Positions 55,801 through 64,000 of a stretch of 64,000 nt of DNA are shown here, in pieces. The position numbers were made by a program, and so were the translations under genes. A model generated the notes under the pieces. It saw only the letters and a list, made by a program, of their open reading frames with translations, was not told the origin of the DNA and did not search any database. Source of the stretch: Orrella daihaiensis (GTDB lineage: Bacteria; Pseudomonadota; Gammaproteobacteria; Burkholderiales; Burkholderiaceae_B); contig NZ_CP063982.1 of the NCBI RefSeq assembly GCF_022811525.1, positions 124,001-188,000 on the forward strand. Reading direction: 5' to 3'. Numbering within the stretch: position 1 is the first letter of the stretch; every line of letters starts with the position of its first letter.

Positions 55801-56974
55801 GTTGGAACAGCGCCTCAACTGCATCTTCGGTTGGCGGTTCACCAGGACGCATCATGCGATAGATGGCAACGCGGGCTGCCATCTGGTCTGCTGTCTCATC
55901 CGTGCGTAACGTTTGTGAGATGTACGGACCCTTATCGAGGTCGTTAATGAACAGCGTTTGAATCTCCCGAATACCCGCAGCACGAATATTCGCGAGCAAG
56001 CCCTCGGTAATCTCATCATTTGCTGCGGCGACCAGTTCGCCAGTCTCTGTATCCACGATCTTGCCAGCCAATGTGCGACCGATCAGGAAATCGTCGGTTA
56101 CCGAAATACGAGTGATGCCGGCCGCAGCGATGTCACGCAAATGCTTGGCGTTGATTCGCTTGTCTTTTTCGACAATCACTTTGCCGCTCTTATCTGTGAT
56201 GTCAAAGCGAGCAACTTCACCTTTCCAGCGTTCCGCCACAAAATCGATGTAAGCGCCATCTGCCTGTAGTTCGAACTGGTCAAAGTCGAAGAAATGCGCA
56301 AGGATCGCTTCAGGCGTCATCCCGATTGCCTTAAGCAAAATCGTCACAGGCATCTTGCGTCGACGGTCTACCCGGAAGAACAGAATGTCTTTCGGATCGA
56401 ACTCAAAGTCAAGCCAAGAGCCGCGGTACGGAATGATCCGTGCTGAGAATAAAAGCTTGCCAGAGCTGTGCGTTTTACCGCGGTCATGTTCAAAAAACAC
56501 GCCTGGTGAACGATGCAGCTGCGATACGATGACCCGCTCGGTACCATTGATCACAAATGAGCCGGTACTGGTCATGAGCGGCATTTCGCCCATGTACACT
56601 TCCTGCTCTTTGATTTCTTTGGTAGTTGGCTTACTGGCCTCACGGTCCATTAGCACCAAACGCACCTTGGCGCGCAAAGCCGACGCATACGTTAGGCCAC
56701 GCTGCTGACATTCCTTCACGTCAAACACTGGTTCGCCAAGCGAATAGCTGACGAACTCCAGCCTTGCCATATTGTTATGGCTGACTATCGGAAAAATAGA
56801 TGTGAAAGCAGATTGCAATCCTTCATCATGTCGCTGTGATGGCGCAGTATCTGCTTGCAGGAAAGTAAGGTAGGATTGAAGCTGTGTCGCTAGAAGAAAT
56901 GGAACGTCCTGCACGTCCTCACGCTTCGCGAAGCTTTTGCGGATGCGCTTTTTTTCGGTGAACGAGTATGGCAT
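52862..56974 (-). CDS. rpoB: RNA polymerase subunit beta
   Basis: Core subunit with the rifampicin pocket; the cluster I segment [23 protein letters not shown] is of the sensitive type (S, D, H, R and S residues as in E. coli). C-terminal [13 protein letters not shown] and [22 protein letters not shown] are canonical. The ATG at 56974, with GGAG five bases upstream, gives 1370 residues; the upstream GTG is not needed. Preceded by a hairpin-filled gap after rplL. Confidence 0.99.
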   Translation of the reverse strand: [1370 protein letters not shown]

Positions 56975-57131
56975 GAGCACTCCGACTCGAGGTTACAGGG
57001 GCCGTCAACCACGGCCCGGAGGTACGACTTCAGGAAACTCGACTGTCAAATAACCGAACTACAAACGGGTTTCCTGAAGGCGCGAAACCCGGAGAGGCCA
57101 TTGGGCATCTCCGGGCAACGTAAAACAACAA
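56975..57131 (-). promoter_or_regulatory. Hairpin array between rplL and rpoB
   Basis: The 157-bp gap is almost entirely base-paired: CCCGGAGA/TCTCCGGG (57088-57115), an 11-bp perfect stem CTTCAGGAAAC/GTTTCCTGAAG with a 30-nt loop (57028-57079), and GGGCCGT/ACGGCCC (56999-57017). None has a U tract. In E. coli the same gap carries an attenuator and an RNase III site; the 11-bp stem here is a candidate processing site. Confidence 0.6.
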
Positions 57132-57512
57132 TTACTTGAGCTCGACCTTGGCACCAGCCTCTTCGAGCTTTTTCTTGGCTTCTTCAGCGTCAGCCTTGGC
57201 AACACCTTCCTTGACAGGCTTCGGTGCACCATCAACCAGATCCTTGGCTTCTTTCAAGCCCAGGCCGGTCAATTCACGCACAGCTTTAATGACGCTTACC
57301 TTGTTGGCACCTGCTTCAGCCAAGACAACGGTGAATTCGGTTTGCTCAGCAGCACCGCCGCCAGCATCGCCACCACCAGCAGCGGGGGCTGCAACAGCAA
57401 CTGCAGCAGCAGCAGCTGATACACCGAACTTTTCTTCCATTTCTTTAATCAACTCAGACAATTCCAGCACGGTCATGCCGGCGATTGCGTCGAGAATTGC
57501 AGCTTTATCCAT
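57132..57512 (-). CDS. rplL: 50S ribosomal protein L7/L12
   Basis: Stalk protein that recruits translational GTPases. N-terminal dimerisation domain MDKAAILDAIAGMTVLELSELIKEMEEKFG, an alanine/glycine-rich hinge (~35-55), and the C-terminal domain with VIKAVRELTGLGLKEAKDLVDGAPKPVKEGV. The ATG at 57512 with GGAG six bases upstream gives 126 residues. Confidence 0.98.
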   Translation of the reverse strand: MDKAAILDAIAGMTVLELSELIKEMEEKFGVSAAAAAVAVAAPAAGGGDAGGGAAEQTEFTVVLAEAGANKVSVIKAVRELTGLGLKEAKDLVDGAPKPVKEGVAKADAEEAKKKLEEAGAKVELK

Positions 57513-57593
57513 TGTGAACTCCAAAATATTTGTTTAACCAGGTTTAAGACGTTGTTGTCGTCCATTCCAACTTATTTTTTCAAGCTCCCGCGG

Positions 57594-58118
57594 TCAGGCC
57601 GCTTGCTTTTGATCGCGAACGGCCGCTAGGCCACGCACAAACTTCGTTGGAACTTCGTTAAGCGTACGAACAAACTGTGCAACGGGTGCTTGCATCGTGC
57701 CAAGCAACTTGGAAAGCAGTTCCTCACGAGACGGCATCGTGGCCAAAGCTTTGACGCCGTTAGCATCAAGCACGCTATTGGGTAGCGCACCTGCTTTGAT
57801 AATGAGCTTCTCGTTGGTTTTTCCAAAAGTTGACAACACTTTTGCAGCACCGACAGGGTCTTTGCTAATCCCGTAGATCAGCGGACCCGTCAGCTGCTCT
57901 GACAGAGCCTCGAAAGGCGTGTTTGCCAGAGCGCGGCGTGCCAACGTGTTCTTCAGAACACGCAGATAAACGCCAGACTCACGCGCAGTTTTGCGCAGTA
58001 CGGTGACGGTAGCAACATCCAGACCACGATACTCAGCAACCACTATCGACTGGGCACCGACCAACTGGGCGGAAACCTCCTCGATGACGATCGCTTTCTC
58101 TTGACGATTGAGACTCAC
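57594..58118 (-). CDS. rplJ: 50S ribosomal protein L10
   Basis: Stalk base that binds L7/L12 dimers; in many bacteria it represses its own leader. The start is GTG at 58118: MSLNRQEKAIVIEEVSAQLVGAQSIVVAEYRGL. Other segments: LRVLKNTLARRAL and TGPLIYGISKDPVGAAKVL. Length 174. The GTG start and the 220-bp structured leader fit translational control. Confidence 0.98.
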   Translation of the reverse strand: MSLNRQEKAIVIEEVSAQLVGAQSIVVAEYRGLDVATVTVLRKTARESGVYLRVLKNTLARRALANTPFEALSEQLTGPLIYGISKDPVGAAKVLSTFGKTNEKLIIKAGALPNSVLDANGVKALATMPSREELLSKLLGTMQAPVAQFVRTLNEVPTKFVRGLAAVRDQKQAA

Positions 58119-58338
58119 GGTTTGAACACTCCATCAAATGACACTGAGAAAAATTCTCTGTGTCGGCCGAATGCGGCGAACCTGGTTGAGTTCAATTAAG
58201 AATTCTTCCATGGACGCCGTCTGCGCTGGATCCGAATTCGGTATTAAGTGCTTGTCTAACTGCTACAGGCACTCCAGCGGTCTTTGACAGCAGTGTCTGC
58301 ATACAACCGCAGACACAGCCCAAAGTCTTTACAAATTA
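58119..58338 (-). promoter_or_regulatory. rplJ leader region (likely L10 autoregulatory leader)
   Basis: 220 bases between rplA and rplJ. It contains a TGTCTGC/GCAGACA stem (58294-58315) just after rplA and further pairings before rplJ. The position is that of the L10 leader in other bacteria, where L10-L12 binds and blocks rplJ translation. The kink-turn motif was not confirmed. Confidence 0.5.
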
Positions 58339-59043
58339 TTAAGACTGCGGTGCAGTAACCGAAGAAACTTCGATACGGGCACCACCACCCATTGTTGATG
58401 AAACAGCCACCTTTCGCAGATAAACGCCTTTAGCTGCTGTAGGTTTCGCTTTGTTTAAAGCGTCCACAAGTGCAGAAAGGTTGGTTTGCAATTGTTCTAC
58501 ACCGAACGATGCGCGACCAATCGTGGCATGGATAATGCCTGCCTTATCGGTACGATATTGAACCTGACCCGCCTTGGCATTCTTGACTGCCTGCGCAACA
58601 TCGGGAGTCACCGTACCCACTTTGGGATTAGGCATCAGCCCGCGTGGGCCAAGCACTTGACCAAGCGCACCCACGACACGCATTGCATCGGGTGAGGCGA
58701 TGACGACATCAAAATTTAGATTGCCACCTTTGATTTGTTCAGCCAAGTCTTCCATGCCGACAATATCGGCACCGGCTGCTTTCGCTTGCTCAGCTTTATC
58801 GCCCTGCGCAAACACGGCAACCCGCATGGTTTTACCGGTACCAGCAGGCATCACCACGGAGCCACGAACCAGTTGGTCAGATTTCTTGGGGTCGATACCG
58901 AGCTGAACCGCAACGTCGATCGATTCATCGAACTTGGCGGTAGCACACTCTTTTACGAGACTTAATGCTTCAGAAACCGGATAGAGTTTTGTGCGGTCTA
59001 TTTTCTGTGCAACAGCCGCCATACGCTTTGATAGTTTGGCCAT
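58339..59043 (-). CDS. rplA: 50S ribosomal protein L1
   Basis: Mobile L1 stalk protein that helps release E-site tRNA and represses rplK-rplA translation in E. coli. From ATG 59043, 234 residues: MAKLSKRMAAVAQKIDRTK, VRGSVVMPAGTGKTMRVAVFAQG, VLGPRGLMPNPKVGTVTPDV. It starts one base after the rplK stop. Confidence 0.98.
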   Translation of the reverse strand: MAKLSKRMAAVAQKIDRTKLYPVSEALSLVKECATAKFDESIDVAVQLGIDPKKSDQLVRGSVVMPAGTGKTMRVAVFAQGDKAEQAKAAGADIVGMEDLAEQIKGGNLNFDVVIASPDAMRVVGALGQVLGPRGLMPNPKVGTVTPDVAQAVKNAKAGQVQYRTDKAGIIHATIGRASFGVEQLQTNLSALVDALNKAKPTAAKGVYLRKVAVSSTMGGGARIEVSSVTAPQS

Positions 59044-59044
59044 C

Positions 59045-59476
59045 TTAAACTCCTTCCACCGTAACGCCCATGCTGCGAGCGCTACCCGCAATGGTGCGCA
59101 CAGCAGCGTCTAGATCGCTTGCCGTCAAGTCTGGTGTTTTGGTTTTTGCGATTTCTTCAGCCTGAGCTCTGGTGAGCTTGCCGACCTTATCCGTATGGGG
59201 TTTGGGGGATCCTTTCTGGATACCAGCTGCTTTTTTGATCAGAATTGACGCGGGTGGCGTCTTCATCACAAATGTAAAGCTCTTATCAGCAAAGGCTGTG
59301 ATAACCACTGGGATTGGCAAGCCTGGCTCAAGAGATTGCGTTTGCGCATTGAACGCTTTGCAGAACTCCATGATATTCAAGCCGCGCTGACCCAGTGCCG
59401 GACCAATCGGAGGGGATGGGTTGGCTTTACCAGCTGGCACTTGCAGCTTGATGAAACCGACGATTTTCTTCGCCAT
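59045..59476 (-). CDS. rplK: 50S ribosomal protein L11
   Basis: Factor-binding-centre protein and site of thiostrepton action. The proline-rich N terminus KLQVPAGKANPSPPIGPALGQRGLNIMEFC and the rRNA-binding C-terminal domain (AEEIAKTKTPDLTASDLDAAVRTIAGSARSMGV) are complete. Length 143. It follows nusG by 65 bp. Confidence 0.98.
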   Translation of the reverse strand: MAKKIVGFIKLQVPAGKANPSPPIGPALGQRGLNIMEFCKAFNAQTQSLEPGLPIPVVITAFADKSFTFVMKTPPASILIKKAAGIQKGSPKPHTDKVGKLTRAQAEEIAKTKTPDLTASDLDAAVRTIAGSARSMGVTVEGV

Positions 59477-59541
59477 TTAATACTCCTTGTGGGTACAAGC
59501 GTCATCAATAGATGACTCCCCGGTTTAAAAATAAATTGCTA

Positions 59542-60075
59542 CTACGTTTTTTCTACTTGGCTAAAGTCAAGCTCTACAGGTGTGGAACGACCAAAAATCG
59601 CTACAGATACCCGTACCTTGCTTTTTTCGTAATTCACTTCCTCAACGTTGCCATTAAAGTCAGCAAACGGTCCTTCTTTAACTCGCACCATCTCACCAAC
59701 TTCGAACAGGATCTTGGGTCTCGGTTTCTCGACACCTTCCTCCATTTGAGACAGGATCTTATTGACCTCATTCTCAGAGATAGGGGTCGGACGGTTACCG
59801 GAACCACCAAGAAACCCTGTTACTCGCGGCGTACTCTTCACCAAGTGCCACGTTTCGTCAGTGAGTTCCATTTCCACTAACACGTAACCAGGGAAAATTC
59901 GCCGCTCGCTGATTGATTTTTGGCCACCTTTAACTTCCACGACCTCTTCGGAAGGCACAAGAATCTTTCCGAACAAGCCACCTAATTCAGCTCTCTCAAT
60001 ACGTTCACTTAGGGCCTTGGAAACACTTTTTTCCATGCCGGAGTAAACATGAACCACGTACCATTTCTTACTCAT
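59542..60075 (-). CDS. nusG: Transcription termination/antitermination protein NusG
   Basis: Binds RNA polymerase through its NGN domain (KKWYVVHVYSGMEKSVSKAL at the start) and Rho or S10 through the KOW domain (GEMVRVKEGPFADFNGNVEEV). Length 177. Eleven bases after secE. Confidence 0.98.
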   Translation of the reverse strand: MSKKWYVVHVYSGMEKSVSKALSERIERAELGGLFGKILVPSEEVVEVKGGQKSISERRIFPGYVLVEMELTDETWHLVKSTPRVTGFLGGSGNRPTPISENEVNKILSQMEEGVEKPRPKILFEVGEMVRVKEGPFADFNGNVEEVNYEKSKVRVSVAIFGRSTPVELDFSQVEKT

Positions 60076-60086
60076 CGTTGTTCCTG

Positions 60087-60470
60087 TTATCTCCAGCCAA
60101 GCACTACGCTATAGAGCAACCACTCCAAGCTTTTGTCCAGCACCCACAAAAAAATACCCATAACAGCAACAAAAGCGAAAACGATACCCGTCATCTGTAT
60201 CGTTTCTTTACGGGTAGGCCAAACAACTTTTCGGACTTCGTAATAGGACTCTTGAGCAAACCCGATAAATCTACGGCCAGGCTCACTGATAGCAGCAATA
60301 CCCGCAGCCACTAGCAAACTTACAATGAAGATTGCCACACGCACAGGAGTCGCAAGCTGAGGATCTAATGCGGAAAAGGCCACTATGCCTGCGACAATAA
60401 CCAAAACCGCAGCAAGCAATTTAATGCGGTCTGCCATACTGGTAACTGTCTGCACGTTTTGGTTGGACAT
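60087..60470 (-). CDS. secE: Protein translocase subunit SecE
   Basis: Clamp subunit of SecYEG. The 127 residues show three hydrophobic helices, two N-terminal (LLAAVLVIVAGIVAF, VAIFIVSLLVAAGIAAI), as in E. coli, and the conserved core SYYEVRKVVWPTRKETIQMTGIVF with the amphipathic helix before the last span. ATG at 60470; a GTG at 60479 is an alternative. Confidence 0.96.
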   Translation of the reverse strand: MSNQNVQTVTSMADRIKLLAAVLVIVAGIVAFSALDPQLATPVRVAIFIVSLLVAAGIAAISEPGRRFIGFAQESYYEVRKVVWPTRKETIQMTGIVFAFVAVMGIFLWVLDKSLEWLLYSVVLGWR

Positions 60471-60529
60471 TCTTTCCACCGACTCCGCCTCTAGAACTAT
60501 CGAGGCACGTTAATCTGTTCTGGTCATCG

Positions 60530-60605
60530 TGGCAGGGGCAGAGGGAATCGAACCCCCAACCTTCGGTTTTGGAGACCGACGCTCTGCCAATTGAGCTATG
60601 CCCCT
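60530..60605 (-). tRNA. tRNA-Trp (CCA anticodon)
   Basis: 76 nt with encoded CCA. Minus strand begins AGGGGCATAGCTCAATTGG, anticodon loop CTCCAAA within GGTCT..AACCG-type stem, T arm GGGGGTTCGATTCCC, acceptor AGGGGCA/TGCCCCT. Between tuf and secE, its usual place in this group. Confidence 0.96.
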
Positions 60606-60609
60606 AAAC

Positions 60610-60646
60610 CCCTGACAGGCCTCTAGACCGTAGTCCAGAAGCCTCG
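60610..60646 (-). promoter_or_regulatory. Hairpin between tuf copy 2 and tRNA-Trp
   Basis: On the minus strand GGCTTCTGGAC can pair with GGTCTAGAGGCC across a short loop, with some G-U pairs. No U tract. It is likely part of the spacer processed to free tRNA-Trp from the tuf mRNA. Confidence 0.4.
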
Positions 60647-60654
60647 ATACCGAT

Positions 60655-61845
<1,191 letters not shown>

Positions 61846-61934
61846 TACAAACTCCTAGACCTGAATGGAAGCTGTTAGGGTTTAAAAACTACGCATTTAA
61901 CAAACCAGCTTTTCAGAACTGGCCTGCTTCATTC

Positions 61935-62010
<76 letters not shown>

Positions 62011-62100
62011 ATACCGAACTACCTATAAGTAGCTCCTCTTGTCGGTCGGGATTCCGATCCCCCGCATACACCTCGGCAATCTAAGATTGAACAAGGAGTC

Positions 62101-62174
62101 TGGAGCGGGTGAAGGGAATCGAACCCTCGTCGTAAGCTTGGAAGGCTTCTGCTCTACCATTGAGCTACACCCGC
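62101..62174 (-). tRNA. tRNA-Gly (TCC anticodon)
   Basis: 74 nt with encoded CCA. Starts GCGGGTGTAGCTCAATGG; anticodon loop CTTCCAA; T arm GAGGGTTCGATTCCCTT; acceptor GCGGGTG/CACCCGC. Confidence 0.96.
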
Positions 62175-62204
62175 GTGGGTCGACTATCCCAAACAACAAT
62201 TCTC

Positions 62205-62291
62205 TGGTGGAGAGGGTTGGATTCGAACCAACGTAGGCGCAAGGCCAACAGATTTACAGTCTGCCCCCTTTAACCACTCGGGCACCCCTCC
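62205..62291 (-). tRNA. tRNA-Tyr (GTA anticodon)
   Basis: 87-nt class II tRNA with a long variable arm and encoded CCA. Starts GGAGGGGTGCCCGAGTGG; anticodon loop CTGTAAA; T arm TTGGTTCGAATCCAA. First RNA of the tRNA-tuf unit. Confidence 0.96.
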
Positions 62292-62306
62292 GAAAGAGAA
62301 CCGACA

Positions 62307-62335
62307 ATTATGAGGGTAAGTCGTGAAGTTGTCAA
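62307..62335 (-). promoter_or_regulatory. Promoter of the tRNA-Tyr/Gly/Thr-tuf operon
   Basis: On the minus strand a perfect TTGACA (62330-62335), 17 bp, then CATAAT (62307-62312), placed 15 bp before the tRNA-Tyr 5' end. It is a near-consensus sigma-70 promoter, as expected for stable RNA genes. Confidence 0.8.
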
Positions 62336-62426
62336 ATTGAGTGGGTTTGTAGTCAGGGTGGTGAGTATCGATATTTCGTGTTGATGTGGCGAGGCACGGT
62401 ATCAATACGCATCCTTGAATTCTCGT

Positions 62427-62888
62427 CTAACAAAACTTACTCGGGTGCCGCTTAATAAGATATTTTTGCGTGCCTTCCATGACTAGCTCTTGACGTTGGT
62501 TATGGACTGTTGAAGCCAGAGTAACGACGCCCGTGCTTCGACCGCAGTCTAGCTGCGCCACTTTTAAATGAGGGTAAAGGGTGTCTCCCACATACACCGG
62601 CTTGATAAAACGGCTTGACTGCTCGATGAATCCCTTCATCGACTCCTCAACGTAGTGTGGGAACCACCCGGCACCGGCGGCTGTCTGTATCAGTATCTGA
62701 AATCCATGCGCCCCAAGGTTCGGCATCCCTCGTTGACGGCAATACTCCACATCGTAGTGACTTGGGTGATTGTCTGCACTCGCCAATTGAAAGGCTGCAA
62801 ACAATGCTTCGGTCATGGTTCGTGAAGGGATGGGAAACTCTTCTCCCACCTCAAAATCATCAAAGTAATACTGTTTGAATTGAAACAT
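62427..62888 (-). CDS. MaoC-like hotdog-fold dehydratase
   Basis: A 153-residue protein of the MaoC/(R)-hydratase family. FDDFEVGEEFPIPSRTMTEALFAAF is the typical N-terminal beta strand, and the catalytic-type segment is ADNHPSHYDVEYCRQRG, with D and H where hydratases have D-x4-H. The LGAHGFQILIQTAAG and FIKPVYVGDTLYPHLKV strands follow. Substrate is unknown. It lies 8 bp after glmS, and that neighbourhood gives no functional clue. Confidence 0.85.
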   Translation of the reverse strand: MFQFKQYYFDDFEVGEEFPIPSRTMTEALFAAFQLASADNHPSHYDVEYCRQRGMPNLGAHGFQILIQTAAGAGWFPHYVEESMKGFIEQSSRFIKPVYVGDTLYPHLKVAQLDCGRSTGVVTLASTVHNQRQELVMEGTQKYLIKRHPSKFC

Positions 62889-62896
62889 TTACAACA

Positions 62897-64000
62897 CTAC
62901 TCCACTGTCACGCTCTTGGCTAAATTGCGAGGTTTATCAACATCGGTACCCCGACTGCAAGCAGTGTGATAGGCCAATAATTGCAAGGGAATCGTGTGCA
63001 GAATGGGCGATAGCAGGCCGTAGTGCTCGGGCATCCTGATCACATGCATACCTTCAGCCGGTTTAATGTGAGTATCGGCATCAGCAAATACATACAATTC
63101 ACCACCTCTGGCTCGAACCTCTTGAATATTTGATTTTAGTTTTTCCAATAAGGCATCATTCGGTGCAATCGTCACGACCGGCATTTGATCTGTCACCAAC
63201 GCTAGCGGCCCGTGCTTTAGTTCACCAGCTGGGTAAGCCTCCGCATGGATGTAGCTTATTTCTTTGAGCTTCAGTGCACCCTCGAGTGCGATCGGGTAAT
63301 GTAGACCACGCCCAAGAAACAGCGCGTTCTCGCAAGAGGCGAATCGCTCAGACCAGGCAATTATTTGTGGTTCGAGCGCCAGAACCGCGGTGATCGCCGA
63401 TGGCAAATGTCGCAACGAATGAAACTGTCGGATTTCCTCTTCGGAATCAATTTTACCCTTAGCATCAGCCAGTGTTAGCGCCAATAAAAACAATGCTGTT
63501 AGCTGTGTGGTGAAAGCTTTGGTCGATGCTACCCCGACCTCAACACCTGCGCGAGTGATGAAGTTTAATTTGCTAGCTCTCACCATGGCGCTGCTTTGTA
63601 CATTACAAATCGTCAGGGTGTAGCCCATCCCCAAAGACTGGGCGTGCTTTAGTGCTGCTAGCGTATCGGCTGTTTCGCCCGACTGAGAAATAGTAAGGAC
63701 TAATGTACTTGGGTTTGGGACGCTATCGCGATAGCGATATTCGCTCGCTATTTCAACCGACACCGGAATTCTTGCGATCGACTCAATCCAATACTTAGCT
63801 GTCAAGCCAGCGTAATAACTCGTGCCGCAAGCCAAAATTAACACTCGGTCAATCGTAGTAAAAACTGCATGAGCACCATCACCGAACCACTCTGAGGTTA
63901 CCCCTGTGATGTCATCGAGCGTATCAGCGACTGCGCGAGGCTGCTCAAAAATCTCCTTTTGCATGAAGTGGCGATAGGGGCCTAGTTCAACAGCGGCTGA
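62897..64000 (-). CDS. glmS: Glutamine-fructose-6-phosphate aminotransferase (N-terminal part outside window)
   Basis: Makes glucosamine-6-phosphate for peptidoglycan and lipopolysaccharide. Only the isomerase half is in the window; the frame continues past 64000 (it reads YRHFMQKEIFEQPRAV across the first in-window ATG at 63964). Two SIS domains are visible with ACGTSYYAGL, SQSGETADTLAAL, GRGLHYPIALEGALKLKEISYIHAEAYPAGELKHGP and the C-terminal KPRNLAKSVTVE, which ends with the active-site lysine motif. About 367 of some 610 residues. Confidence 0.97.
   Translation of the reverse strand, partial: SAAVELGPYRHFMQKEIFEQPRAVADTLDDITGVTSEWFGDGAHAVFTTIDRVLILACGTSYYAGLTAKYWIESIARIPVSVEIASEYRYRDSVPNPSTLVLTISQSGETADTLAALKHAQSLGMGYTLTICNVQSSAMVRASKLNFITRAGVEVGVASTKAFTTQLTALFLLALTLADAKGKIDSEEEIRQFHSLRHLPSAITAVLALEPQIIAWSERFASCENALFLGRGLHYPIALEGALKLKEISYIHAEAYPAGELKHGPLALVTDQMPVVTIAPNDALLEKLKSNIQEVRARGGELYVFADADTHIKPAEGMHVIRMPEHYGLLSPILHTIPLQLLAYHTACSRGTDVDKPRNLAKSVTVE

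Overview
The window is a chromosomal segment of a betaproteobacterium, most likely of order Burkholderiales and close to Alcaligenaceae. This taxon is an inference from four things: the gene order tRNA-Tyr/Gly/Thr-tuf-tRNA-Trp-secE-nusG-rplKAJL-rpoBC-rpsLG-fusA-tuf-S10 genes, the tmRNA tag ANDERFALAA, a ResB/CcsB (System II) cytochrome c assembly pair, and the cyaY/lptM/lysA arrangement. Nearly all of it is core genome with moderate GC content and tight operons.

Bases 1-22.8 kb hold housekeeping genes in mixed orientation. They are the 3' part of uvrA, a small exported protein, dgt, aroB and aroK (overlapping, minus strand), divergent mrcA (PBP1A), cyaY facing lptM-lysA, an MFS permease, ccsB-resB and a cytochrome c4. 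Then come engB-hemB, a calcium-type beta-propeller/RTX/DUF4214 protein, and a cutA-dsbD-MFS cluster. ResB, CcsB, DsbD and cytochrome c4 form a functional group for making c-type cytochromes, and HemB supplies the haem pathway.

From 22.9 kb to 62.3 kb, apart from one island, the minus strand carries the transcription/translation supercluster: rplQ, rpoA, rpsD, rpsK, rpsM, rpmJ, infA, secY, the spc genes back to rplN, then rpsQ back through the S10 genes to rpsJ, tuf, fusA, rpsG, rpsL, rpoC, rpoB, rplL, rplJ, rplA, rplK, nusG, secE, tRNA-Trp, a second tuf and three tRNAs. Several gaps inside it carry hairpins, some with U-rich tails, that look like attenuators or processing sites. The two tuf genes are near-identical copies that bracket about 15.6 kb.

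The island at about 31.8-38.5 kb splits the S10 and spc blocks between rpsQ and rplN and is mostly on the plus strand. It holds tmRNA (ssrA), a ~266-bp direct repeat, a parDE-type toxin-antitoxin pair, two decayed gene remnants, the second copy of the repeat, an AbiE module with intact antitoxin but internally deleted toxin, a yybP-ykoY manganese riboswitch ahead of a GDT1/UPF0016 manganese exporter, and an aldehyde dehydrogenase. A perfect 16-bp bidirectional terminator ends both the aldehyde dehydrogenase gene and the S10 operon. A promoter-like site upstream of rplN would restart the spc block. This is the most accessory part of the window.

The right end has a MaoC-like hotdog protein and the 3' part of glmS. 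I saw no CRISPR array, insertion sequence, prophage or replication origin. No wholly unknown multi-gene system is evident. The most unusual structure is the repeat-flanked toxin-antitoxin region next to ssrA.
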